The notes under the pieces are model-generated. The model was not told the DNA's origin, made no database searches, and worked only from the letters and a program-made list of their open reading frames with translations. This document shows positions 45,958-53,763 of a stretch of DNA of 64,000 nucleotides, piece by piece. Source of the DNA: Catalimonadaceae bacterium JC749 (lineage in GTDB: Bacteria > Bacteroidota > Bacteroidia > Cytophagales > Cyclobacteriaceae). The stretch is taken from contig JAJNNC010000014.1 in assembly GCA_021730635.1 (NCBI GenBank), positions 1-64,000 on the forward strand, read 5' to 3'. Made by a program: the position numbers and the translations under genes. Every line of letters starts with the position of its first letter. The stretch's first letter is position 1.

Positions 45958-48900
45958 TTATTTTCGGTCTGTCAGCATCTCCTCTATAGGAATCTCACGG
46001 ACATTGCCCTGATAATCAAAAATTTGCACCTGGCTTACTTTCGTGGGATCAAAGGACAGGCGGCGGGCGGATTGAGACAGGTAAGCTTCTCCGAAGTAAA
46101 ATTCCTGTCGATAACGCTTACCATCTATCCCCTGTAGCAGTGCATAGTATTCTTGCGGTTGTAATACGACAGTCTGCCTGGGCGTATGCTGAGGTGTCCA
46201 GACTTGTGTGCTGTCGTTATTCACAGAAATCAGAAGATGCGCTTTTTCGTCGGCAGTATAGTAAGTAGCCATCCCTTTCGCATCTGTGTCTACAAAGAAG
46301 CCACTTTCTTGTAAAGAGAGCGGTGTGAAACCACCTTGTCCGTTACCTGCCAGCACAGTACCGATGCCTGCGTCATACCATCCCTCCAGCACGTTGGTAG
46401 CGTATGAATTGCCTACCAGGATCAGATCGGGGTTTTCATCCCGGTTAACATCCAGCACCGCCATACCATAGACAGGAGCGAACTGTGCTTTGAGGGGTAG
46501 GGTATGTTTTTGAAACTTTCCATTCCCCAGGTTTTCCAGGTAGCAGGAGGCCATCGTTTTGCTTTTCACGATATAGGCTCCTTCCAGTTCCTGCTCAGTG
46601 AAGAGATCGGTCAGGGTAGCTTCCGCATACATCGCATAACGGGGAAAACGGCGACGCATCCCTATGATCTGTTCTGTTAAAGCATCTCTGGGGTGTACAG
46701 GATATTCCTGGCCCATGATGTAAGAACCCATCACGGGATCTATGGTGCCATCACTGTTGAAATCTTTGGCATATAAACTGACAGGTTCCTGGGGCGAAGC
46801 ATGGTAGGGGTTATTCAGCCCTACATTACCAGCCACGTAATCCAGATCGCCATCCCGGTCAAAATCTCCGGAAACCAGGCTATTCCACCATCCTTCCATG
46901 TTGAGTAAGCTGGTAGCTGCCGTTACTTCTTTGAGCTTGCCGTCTTCCTGGGCAAAAAAACGAATTGGCATCCATTCTCCCGTAACTATCAGATCCATCT
47001 GATGATCCTGGTTGAAGTCTGTCCATAAGGCCGCTGTGACCATGCCTGCCTGCCGTAGCTCAGGGCACACTGTGGACGTGATATCAGTGAAAGTACCCTG
47101 ATCATTGCGCAGCAGGTGACTGAAAGGGGCTACGGGATATTGTTGAGGGGTTACCCGACCTCCTACAAACAGGTCTAAATCACCATCCCTGTCAAAGTCA
47201 CTGGCAGTTACGCAGGAACCGCTGCTGAGCATTTCAGGCAATACCTGCTCATTTTTGGTAAAGTTTCCCTGTCCATCGTTAGTATACAGGCGATCCTGAT
47301 AAGCCGGATGCTTTGAATGGTATTCATTGCCACCGCTCACCACGTATAAATCCAGGTCCTTATCATTGTCGGCATCAAACAGGAGGGCACCCATATCTTC
47401 GCTACGCTCGTCCAGTCCCAATACCTGCGCTGTAAAGGTTCCGGAGGGTTGCTGAATAAAAAAGCTGCCTGACTGTTCTTTGGCACCTCCTACATAGAGG
47501 TCATCCAGCCCATCGCCGTTGATATCGCCTACCGCAACACCGGGGCCATCTTGAGAGTATTTCCGGTGCAGGAGAGGTTGATATTTAAAATCGGCAAAAT
47601 CTGTTTCCTGATGCTGGAAAGCAAGAGGATCAGACTGGGTGAAGAGGACATTCGGTTTGGACTTTATGCGTTTCTCAGTATCTGTGGCATCCTGATAGCG
47701 AAGCGGTAACAACTCACCGGAGGGTAAGTGCGTAAGCTGTTGCCTCTTTCCATCAGGCCAGACAATTTCCAGGGAATCTACCTGACTGTGTTTTCCCAAG
47801 CCAAAGTGAATGGTGTTTTCTACCGTAGAGGTATATCCCCGGACTACCGAGTGATAGTGATGCTGACTGTTGCCTGCATACCATACATTGAGGTCAGCCC
47901 CCAGCCCATTTTTGTTGTTTTCCGGTCCTTCCAGCCGGATTCTCAGGACATGATGCCCTAGTGTTTCCGCTTTATTTTCATAAATAAAGGCAGGGGCATT
48001 GATATTATTGATGGCCAGGTCCAGGTCGCCATCATTATCCAGATCAGCAAAAGCCGCTCCGTTGGAAAAAGAAGGCGTTTCCAATCCCCATGCTGCCGAT
48101 ACGTCTGTAAAGGTCAGATCATGGTTGTTTTGGAAAATATAATTATGGATTTTAGCTTCTTTCAACAGAGCGGCTGCTTCTTTTGTCTTTTCCCGGCGGG
48201 AGGTCTGGTTGCCAAACTGGGAAGAGGAAGAAAGATAGACAATATAATCCAGGTCGGTAACATCTTTACCATATCCGTTTGTGATCAGCAGGTCACGATA
48301 GCCATCATTATCATAATCACTCATCAGGGCGCTCCAACTCCAATCAGTCTTATACACACCGGCCAGTTGTCCGATTTCACTAAAGGAAAGGTTTCCCTGA
48401 GGGGTAGTGCCGTTATTGAGTTGTAGGGTATTGCGTATATACTGTGGGGCATAATCAAAATCAAGGTTCAGCATGAACTTATCATAGTTGGGCTTGCCCA
48501 TCATGGTTTTTTGCCGCAGGTTATCTTCCGGGAGCATATCCAGCACCACGATATCATCCAGGCCATCATTATTATAATCGGCAATATCGGTCCCCATTCC
48601 ATTCTGGGTCTGATGCTTCAGAAATTCAGGGGCTTTGTCCGTAAAAGTACCATCACCCTTGTTGATCCAGAGCAGGTCGTTGGTAATAAAATCATTGGCG
48701 ACATAGATATCGGGCAGGCCATCCTGGTTGATATCGTTTACAGCGACACCCAGTCCATAACCTTCTTTGAGAATTCCAGCCTGTTGGGTTACCTCCCTGA
48801 AGACAGGATGTCCATTAGGACCCACTCCTTCATTGCGGTACAGTTTATCGTTGGTCACGCCTTCTCCCTTCACCTTTTTCGGACGGGAGTTATTGTGGTT

Positions 48901-49503
48901 AAAGGATTCCATGCCATTCGTGAGGAGATACATATCCAGATCGCCATCTAAGTCATAATCCAGAAAAGCAGCCTGGGTAGAATAACCATCATCCGCCAGT
49001 CCGTAGGCCTCAGCAGATTCGGTGAAAGTGGGAGAGGAGGTTCTATTGTTGATAAAAAGCAGGTTTTTGCTTTCTTCCGGCTCAAACTTATTGGCTGCAC
49101 AAACATAGATATCCAGCCAGCCATCCTGGTTAATATCAACGACAGAAACGCCGGTAGACCATCGATGCGGGGTAAGTCCTGCGGTTTCTGTGATGTCTTT
49201 GAACTTGAAATGACCCTGGTTGATATACAGACGGCTCCTGACCATATTGCCTGCAAAAAACAGGTCTTCCAGTCCGTCTTTGTTAAAGTCGCCGATACCC
49301 ACGCCCCCTCCATTATAGATATAGGGAAAATCAATGACATTGAGGGAGTCATATTCAGTAATATCATTAGAGAAACTGACACCTGTTGTTTCGGCATCCA
49401 GTAATACAAATAGAGGATGTTGTTGTTTTTCGGGATTGCAAGCGACACAACAGGCGATCAATCCTGCACACCACCACTGAATCATAGGAATGCAGTGTCT
49501 CAT
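45958..49503 (-). CDS. Large VCBS/FG-GAP repeat lipoprotein with ASPIC/UnbV-type domains
   Basis: The ATG at 49501-49503 is chosen because the longer frame begins at a TTG and adds little. The N-terminus MRHCIPMIQWWCAGLIACCVACN fits a lipoprotein signal. The 1181-residue product has two FG-GAP blocks with motifs such as GIGDFNKDGLEDLFF, DINQDGWLDIYVCA, FLDYDLDGDLDMYLL and DFDRDGDLDLFVGG. An ASPIC/UnbV segment (GLGADLNVWYAG, VRGYTSTVENTIHFGLGKHS, VDSLEIVWPDGKRQQL) lies between the blocks. By sequence style it is a longer relative of the 43666-45948 protein. It is transcribed leftward, with 9 bp between the two stop codons. Function is unknown. Confidence 0.88.
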   Translation of the reverse strand: MRHCIPMIQWWCAGLIACCVACNPEKQQHPLFVLLDAETTGVSFSNDITEYDSLNVIDFPYIYNGGGVGIGDFNKDGLEDLFFAGNMVRSRLYINQGHFKFKDITETAGLTPHRWSTGVSVVDINQDGWLDIYVCAANKFEPEESKNLLFINNRTSSPTFTESAEAYGLADDGYSTQAAFLDYDLDGDLDMYLLTNGMESFNHNNSRPKKVKGEGVTNDKLYRNEGVGPNGHPVFREVTQQAGILKEGYGLGVAVNDINQDGLPDIYVANDFITNDLLWINKGDGTFTDKAPEFLKHQTQNGMGTDIADYNNDGLDDIVVLDMLPEDNLRQKTMMGKPNYDKFMLNLDFDYAPQYIRNTLQLNNGTTPQGNLSFSEIGQLAGVYKTDWSWSALMSDYDNDGYRDLLITNGYGKDVTDLDYIVYLSSSSQFGNQTSRREKTKEAAALLKEAKIHNYIFQNNHDLTFTDVSAAWGLETPSFSNGAAFADLDNDGDLDLAINNINAPAFIYENKAETLGHHVLRIRLEGPENNKNGLGADLNVWYAGNSQHHYHSVVRGYTSTVENTIHFGLGKHSQVDSLEIVWPDGKRQQLTHLPSGELLPLRYQDATDTEKRIKSKPNVLFTQSDPLAFQHQETDFADFKYQPLLHRKYSQDGPGVAVGDINGDGLDDLYVGGAKEQSGSFFIQQPSGTFTAQVLGLDERSEDMGALLFDADNDKDLDLYVVSGGNEYHSKHPAYQDRLYTNDGQGNFTKNEQVLPEMLSSGSCVTASDFDRDGDLDLFVGGRVTPQQYPVAPFSHLLRNDQGTFTDITSTVCPELRQAGMVTAALWTDFNQDHQMDLIVTGEWMPIRFFAQEDGKLKEVTAATSLLNMEGWWNSLVSGDFDRDGDLDYVAGNVGLNNPYHASPQEPVSLYAKDFNSDGTIDPVMGSYIMGQEYPVHPRDALTEQIIGMRRRFPRYAMYAEATLTDLFTEQELEGAYIVKSKTMASCYLENLGNGKFQKHTLPLKAQFAPVYGMAVLDVNRDENPDLILVGNSYATNVLEGWYDAGIGTVLAGNGQGGFTPLSLQESGFFVDTDAKGMATYYTADEKAHLLISVNNDSTQVWTPQHTPRQTVVLQPQEYYALLQGIDGKRYRQEFYFGEAYLSQSARRLSFDPTKVSQVQIFDYQGNVREIPIEEMLTDRK

Positions 49504-49660
49504 AGGAGCTAGGTTAAGTAGTGAGTTTCTAAACGCCAAGGTACAAATAGACCGGGAAAATAATAAGTGTCAGGATTGATAAAAACACCTCAGGAGAGGC
49601 ACAAGGGGAGGTAGAGTGTTTTCACCTTAAATGGCAGGGAAAATGATTATAGCAGTACTT

Positions 49661-50041
49661 TTACTTAAAATCATTATCAAGCTTTGCCTGAAGTACTGGA
49701 ATGGCAGACTGGATGTTGTAGATAATAAAAGCAATGTCCTGAGGTACTTTTTCCAGTTTCCTTTCACTTTTGCAGTTAACTTCGGTTTCTCTAACCACTT
49801 CATATGTTCTTTTCAAACCTATGAATTGTATAGCAGGCTTCATTTTATGGACTAACTTACCCAAAGTGATCCAGTCTTTACTATTCAATTGGGCAGACAA
49901 ACTATTCAGGGTTAACGGAATCTCATCAATAAAACTTACAATCATATCCCGCATGAAAGTTTTATCCCCGTCGCACATACTGCTTAAATAAGTCAGATCT
50001 ACATCTTCTGCTACAAGCGAATCATTCAGTTTATCGTCCAT
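49661..50041 (-). CDS. Hpt phosphotransfer protein
   Basis: A 126-residue helical protein. The phospho-accepting His is H65 in LVHKMKPAIQFIGL, the usual Hpt pattern (HxLKgxxxxxG) with Met for Leu at the third place. SFIDEIPLTLNSLSAQLNSKDW is the typical preceding helix pair. By family it carries phosphate between a receiver and a response regulator. It lies 52 bp downstream of the sigma-54 activator, which has a receiver domain, so the two may form one relay. No histidine kinase partner is adjacent. Confidence 0.85.
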   Translation of the reverse strand: MDDKLNDSLVAEDVDLTYLSSMCDGDKTFMRDMIVSFIDEIPLTLNSLSAQLNSKDWITLGKLVHKMKPAIQFIGLKRTYEVVRETEVNCKSERKLEKVPQDIAFIIYNIQSAIPVLQAKLDNDFK

Positions 50042-50093
50042 GAATAGTAATTTCGAGATTGATCAATAATATATCAGACAGGAGGCTGATCCA

Positions 50094-51473
50094 TCAGTAG
50101 GTTGCTTTTTCGGCATAATCTTCTTCTTCCATTTCTTTCAGGTACCGATAAATAGTGGATTTACCAATTTGTAATTTTTTGGCAACCAGCAATACGTTGT
50201 TGTCATGCTTTTCTAAAAAATGCCGGATGATTCTGAAGGTATACTCTCTTAAAGAAAGTTCTTCCAAAGTAAAGTTGCCTTCTTTTCTCACACTGTTAAA
50301 GTGTATATCCTCTGGTTCGATCTGTTGGTCATCGGCCATCACAGCAGACAATTCGATGACAGATTTCAATTCGCGTACATTGCCAGGGTAATGATATTTA
50401 AGCAGTTTTTCCTGCGCTGTTTTACTCAGCACCATGGCAGGCATATGGTTATCCTTGCAAAACTGATTCAGTAAAAACTTGGCAATAAGCAGAATGTCAT
50501 GACCCCGTTCCCGTAAAGCAGGAAGCTGAATAGGTAGTCCCAACAGGCGATAATAAAGGTCTTCCCGGAAATTACCTGCTTTCACTTCTTCAGCCAGGTC
50601 ACGGTGAGTGGCCACAATGATTCTGACATTCAGTTTTACCACCGCATTGCCTCCGATCCGGGTCAGTTCTCTTTCCTGAATCACCCGCAGCAGTTTCGCT
50701 TGCAGATTGAGTTCCATTTCTCCAATCTCATCCAGAAAGATGGTGCCTTCCTGGGCTTCCTCAAACTTTCCGATTCTGCGGGTTGCGGCTCCGGTAAAGG
50801 CCCCTTTTTCATGTCCGAACAGCTCACTCTCTATCAAATCCTTCGGAATAGCTGCCAAATTGACTGCAACGAAGGGTTTTTCCTTCTTGTCTGAATTATA
50901 ATGAATAGCCTTGGCGATCACCTCTTTTCCGGTCCCTGTCTCACCCGTGATAGAGACAGTGATATTGGTTTTTACAGCTTTTTCCAGCATACGGTATACA
51001 TGATGCATAGCCGGACTGTTGCCAATAATACTCTTGTTGAACTGGTACTTTTGGGTAATCTCCTGTTTTAAAGAGTTAATTTCATTGACAAGAGAGATGT
51101 TTTTTCGTGCATTGTTGATAGTATTCAGCAACCTGCTCTTGGTTTCTTCATCCTTTGTGATATAATCATAGGCCCCCAGTTTCAGTAACTGAACGGCTGT
51201 TCCAATATTCTCCTGTGCCGAAATAATAATAACCATAATATTTGGGTCAAAAGCCTTGATTTTTCTCAAAACTTCCTCCCCTGACATATCAGGCAGGGTA
51301 TAATCCACCGTGATAATGGCGGGTTTCAGATGCAGGTGATCCAGGCAATCCTTGCCAGTTTTAAAGGATCGGTACTCTAAATCTGGATTCAGACTAAAGA
51401 CATACTCCAAAAACTTAAGATAAGTTGGATCATCTTCTAAGGTAAAAATTTGTACGGTATTTCTGGGATGCAT
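50094..51473 (-). CDS. Sigma-54-dependent response regulator (NtrC type)
   Basis: A 459-residue three-domain protein. Receiver: 1-120, phospho-Asp D57 in ITVDYTLPDMSG. AAA+ domain: about 145-385, with Walker A GETGTGKE at 177-184, the sigma-54 contact loop GAFTGA at 224-229, and Walker B GTIFLDEIGEM. C-terminal Fis-type HTH: NNVLLVAKKLQIGKSTIYRYL. By family it activates sigma-54 promoters by ATP-driven remodelling once phosphorylated. All key residues are present. The target genes are not identifiable here; no clear -24/-12 site was seen nearby. It is transcribed leftward, upstream of the Hpt gene. Confidence 0.93.
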   Translation of the reverse strand: MHPRNTVQIFTLEDDPTYLKFLEYVFSLNPDLEYRSFKTGKDCLDHLHLKPAIITVDYTLPDMSGEEVLRKIKAFDPNIMVIIISAQENIGTAVQLLKLGAYDYITKDEETKSRLLNTINNARKNISLVNEINSLKQEITQKYQFNKSIIGNSPAMHHVYRMLEKAVKTNITVSITGETGTGKEVIAKAIHYNSDKKEKPFVAVNLAAIPKDLIESELFGHEKGAFTGAATRRIGKFEEAQEGTIFLDEIGEMELNLQAKLLRVIQERELTRIGGNAVVKLNVRIIVATHRDLAEEVKAGNFREDLYYRLLGLPIQLPALRERGHDILLIAKFLLNQFCKDNHMPAMVLSKTAQEKLLKYHYPGNVRELKSVIELSAVMADDQQIEPEDIHFNSVRKEGNFTLEELSLREYTFRIIRHFLEKHDNNVLLVAKKLQIGKSTIYRYLKEMEEEDYAEKATY

Positions 51474-51533
51474 CTGGTCTTTGCAACTTTTTATTTTACA
51501 CTATCTGCGGCTGTTTTTGAGGTGTTTACCAAC

Positions 51534-51567
51534 AAAAAAGCCAAAATCAACTGTTGATTTTGGCTTT
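51534..51567 (-). terminator. Strong intrinsic terminator for the IscA-type gene
   Basis: A 14-bp perfect stem (51537-51550 with 51554-51567) around CTG. Reading leftward it is followed by a T-run (complement of 51534-51539 AAAAAA). It ends the IscA-type transcript 25 bp past its stop. Confidence 0.8.
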
Positions 51568-51591
51568 GAGAGATTATTGATCTTTGCTACG

Positions 51592-51918
51592 CTACACAGC
51601 GAAACTTTCTCCGCATCCGCAGGTCCGCGAGGCATTAGGGTTGATAAACTGGAAGCCCTTTCCATTCAGACCATCTGAGAAATCCAGGGTAGTGCCTAGC
51701 AGATAGAGTAAACTTTTTTTATCTACTAATATTTTGATGCCCTTATCCTCAAATACTTTGTCTTCCTCCCGGATATTCTGATCAAAAATCAGATCATACA
51801 TTAAACCCGAGCAGCCTCCCCCTTTCACCGATACTCTGACATTAAATTCTTCAGAGTAGCCTTCTTTAGCTCTCAAAGCACTTAATTTATCTTTAGCTTT
51901 GTTGGTTACACTTATCAT
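51592..51918 (-). CDS. Iron-sulfur cluster assembly protein, IscA/SufA/ErpA type
   Basis: A 108-residue A-type carrier protein with the three conserved cysteines C36 (KGGGCSG), C100 and C102 (TCGCG). GLMYDLIFD and FINPNASRTCGCGESF are as in the family. By family it carries an iron-sulfur cluster or iron to target proteins in the cytoplasm. It is full length and single-copy in this window, with its own terminator. Which of the A-type subgroups it belongs to cannot be fixed. Confidence 0.93.
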   Translation of the reverse strand: MISVTNKAKDKLSALRAKEGYSEEFNVRVSVKGGGCSGLMYDLIFDQNIREEDKVFEDKGIKILVDKKSLLYLLGTTLDFSDGLNGKGFQFINPNASRTCGCGESFAV

Positions 51919-52220
51919 CGTAAAGTAAAATTATATGGGTAAATTATATGGTTGAACTTTATATTGAACCTTACTCACGTATATTTGGCATTTCTTTAGA
52001 TTACTTTGTGGTGCCTGTTAAGTAAGGCCAAAACGCTTTAAATATACTTTTTTCTTAGATACAGACAAAATCTGTTCCTAATTTCAAGGTGGTTCACCTA
52101 ACAATTCAGGATAATTTTCATTCCTATATATAGTAATTTGTAGGTTTCCCAAATTGAAGCAAAAGGATATATTTTTAAGCAAAACCGGCATTTTTGTTAA
52201 AAAGTTTCATTGAAAAAAGC
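51919..52220. other. Divergent intergenic region
   Basis: About 302 bp between the IscA-type gene and the epimerase gene. It should contain promoters for both directions. AT-rich, with no convincing consensus pair found. Confidence 0.4.
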
Positions 52221-52619
52221 ATGAGAATAGAACATATCGGCATAGCTATTCAAGAAGCCACACAGGCTCAGACCCTGTTTGCCAAGCTTATGGGGGTAGA
52301 AAGCTATAAGTCGGAAGAAGTCGTGGAGCAGGGAGTCTGTACCATTTTTTATGCCCTGGATAATACAAAAATTGAACTATTGCAGTCCTTGGCTCCAGGC
52401 AGCCCTATTGATAAGTTTATTCAGAAACGCGGAGAAGGTATTCATCATATTGCCTTTGCCGTGGATGACATACGGGCGGAGATACTAAGGCTGAAAGCCC
52501 AAGGGTTTCAATTTATCAATGAAGAGCCTCAGCGGGGTGCCGATCAGAAATGGATTTGTTTCTTGCACCCTAAGTCAACCCATGGTGTGCTGGTAGAATT
52601 ATGTCAGGATATTAAATAA
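52221..52619 (+). CDS. mce: Methylmalonyl-CoA epimerase
   Basis: The ATG at 52221 gives MRIEHIGIAIQEATQAQTLF, the normal family start; a TTG frame 9 codons upstream is less likely. The 132-residue VOC-fold enzyme has the metal-site residues in MRIEHIG, IFYALDNTKIELLQS, GIHHIAFAVDD and HGVLVELCQ. It interconverts the R and S forms of methylmalonyl-CoA, as in the propionate/succinate route. The mutase genes are not in the window. It lies 8 bp upstream of thiL and is probably co-transcribed. Confidence 0.93.
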   Translation: MRIEHIGIAIQEATQAQTLFAKLMGVESYKSEEVVEQGVCTIFYALDNTKIELLQSLAPGSPIDKFIQKRGEGIHHIAFAVDDIRAEILRLKAQGFQFINEEPQRGADQKWICFLHPKSTHGVLVELCQDIK

Positions 52620-52627
52620 GCAACCTT

Positions 52628-53671
52628 ATGGCCGGAGAATCAGGCAAAAGAACGGAAATAAGTCAATTAGGGGAGTTTGGATTAATTGACCGTATTCAAC
52701 AGCAGTTTCAACTGAAAAATCCCACTTCTGTAGTCGGTATTGGCGACGATGCTGCTGTAATAGATACCGGAACGCACTTTATGCTGGTAACAACGGATAT
52801 GTTATTGGAAGGTGTGCATTTTGATTTGTCTTACATCCCTCTGGGCCATCTGGGGTATAAGGCAGTGGCTGTCAATGTGTCTGACATTGCAGCAATGAAT
52901 GGGCTGCCTCGTCAAATCACTGTAAATATTGGATTGAGCAATCGGTTTTCAGTAGAGGCGGTAGATGCCTTGTATGAAGGCATCCGCTTTGCCTGCGAGA
53001 ATTACAAAGTAGACCTGGTGGGTGGAGATACGACTTCTTCTGCTTCCGGCCTAGTTATTTCTGTGACAGCCCTGGGAGAAGTTGAAAAACCAAGATTGGT
53101 CAAAAGAGGAGGAGCGCAAATCAATGACATTGTCTGTGTTACGGGTGACCTGGGTGGGGCTTATATGGGTTTACAGGTACTGGAGCGTGAAAAGGCGGCT
53201 TTTATGGAAAATCCTGTGATGCAGCCTCAGTTAAAATCCTACGAATATATTGTGGGAAGGCAACTGAAACCCGATGCCCGTATGGATATCATCCATGAGC
53301 TGAAAGAACTATCCCTTGTGCCAACCTCTATGATCGATGTGTCGGATGGATTGGCTTCGGAGCTTCTGCATCTGGCTACACATTCAGGGGTAGGCTTTAA
53401 TATTTATGAGGAAAATATACCGCTGGATCAATTAACCTACCATACGGCAGTAGAGTTTAAACTGAATCCGGTGACCTGTGCACTGAATGGGGGAGAGGAT
53501 TATGAGCTACTCTTTACCATCAGTCAGCAGGATTTTGAAAAAGTGAAAAATCACCCGGATATTCATTTTATTGGATATGTACAAAATAAAGAAAAGGGCA
53601 TCCGGTTGATCACCAAACAGCAGCAATCCATTCCCCTGAAAGCACAGGGATGGACTCATTTTAATCGTTAA
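52628..53671 (+). CDS. thiL: Thiamine-phosphate kinase
   Basis: A 347-residue protein of the PurM/ThiL fold. The N-terminal LGEFGLIDRI, GIGDDAAV (37-44), VTTDMLLEGVHFDLSY and VSDIAAMNGLPRQITV are the ThiL motifs for ATP and Mg binding. DLVGGDTTSSASGLVISVTA, IDVSDGLASEL and LNGGEDYELLFT are also as in the family. It phosphorylates thiamine monophosphate to the diphosphate cofactor. It starts 8 bp after mce. Confidence 0.95.
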   Translation: MAGESGKRTEISQLGEFGLIDRIQQQFQLKNPTSVVGIGDDAAVIDTGTHFMLVTTDMLLEGVHFDLSYIPLGHLGYKAVAVNVSDIAAMNGLPRQITVNIGLSNRFSVEAVDALYEGIRFACENYKVDLVGGDTTSSASGLVISVTALGEVEKPRLVKRGGAQINDIVCVTGDLGGAYMGLQVLEREKAAFMENPVMQPQLKSYEYIVGRQLKPDARMDIIHELKELSLVPTSMIDVSDGLASELLHLATHSGVGFNIYEENIPLDQLTYHTAVEFKLNPVTCALNGGEDYELLFTISQQDFEKVKNHPDIHFIGYVQNKEKGIRLITKQQQSIPLKAQGWTHFNR

Positions 53672-53763
53672 TCATATTTATGTTGTTTTAAAACATTATT
53701 TATAAAATATAATTATATTAATAGCGTCCTCTCAAAGGTAATTTTCAACATGAAATATTCGCC

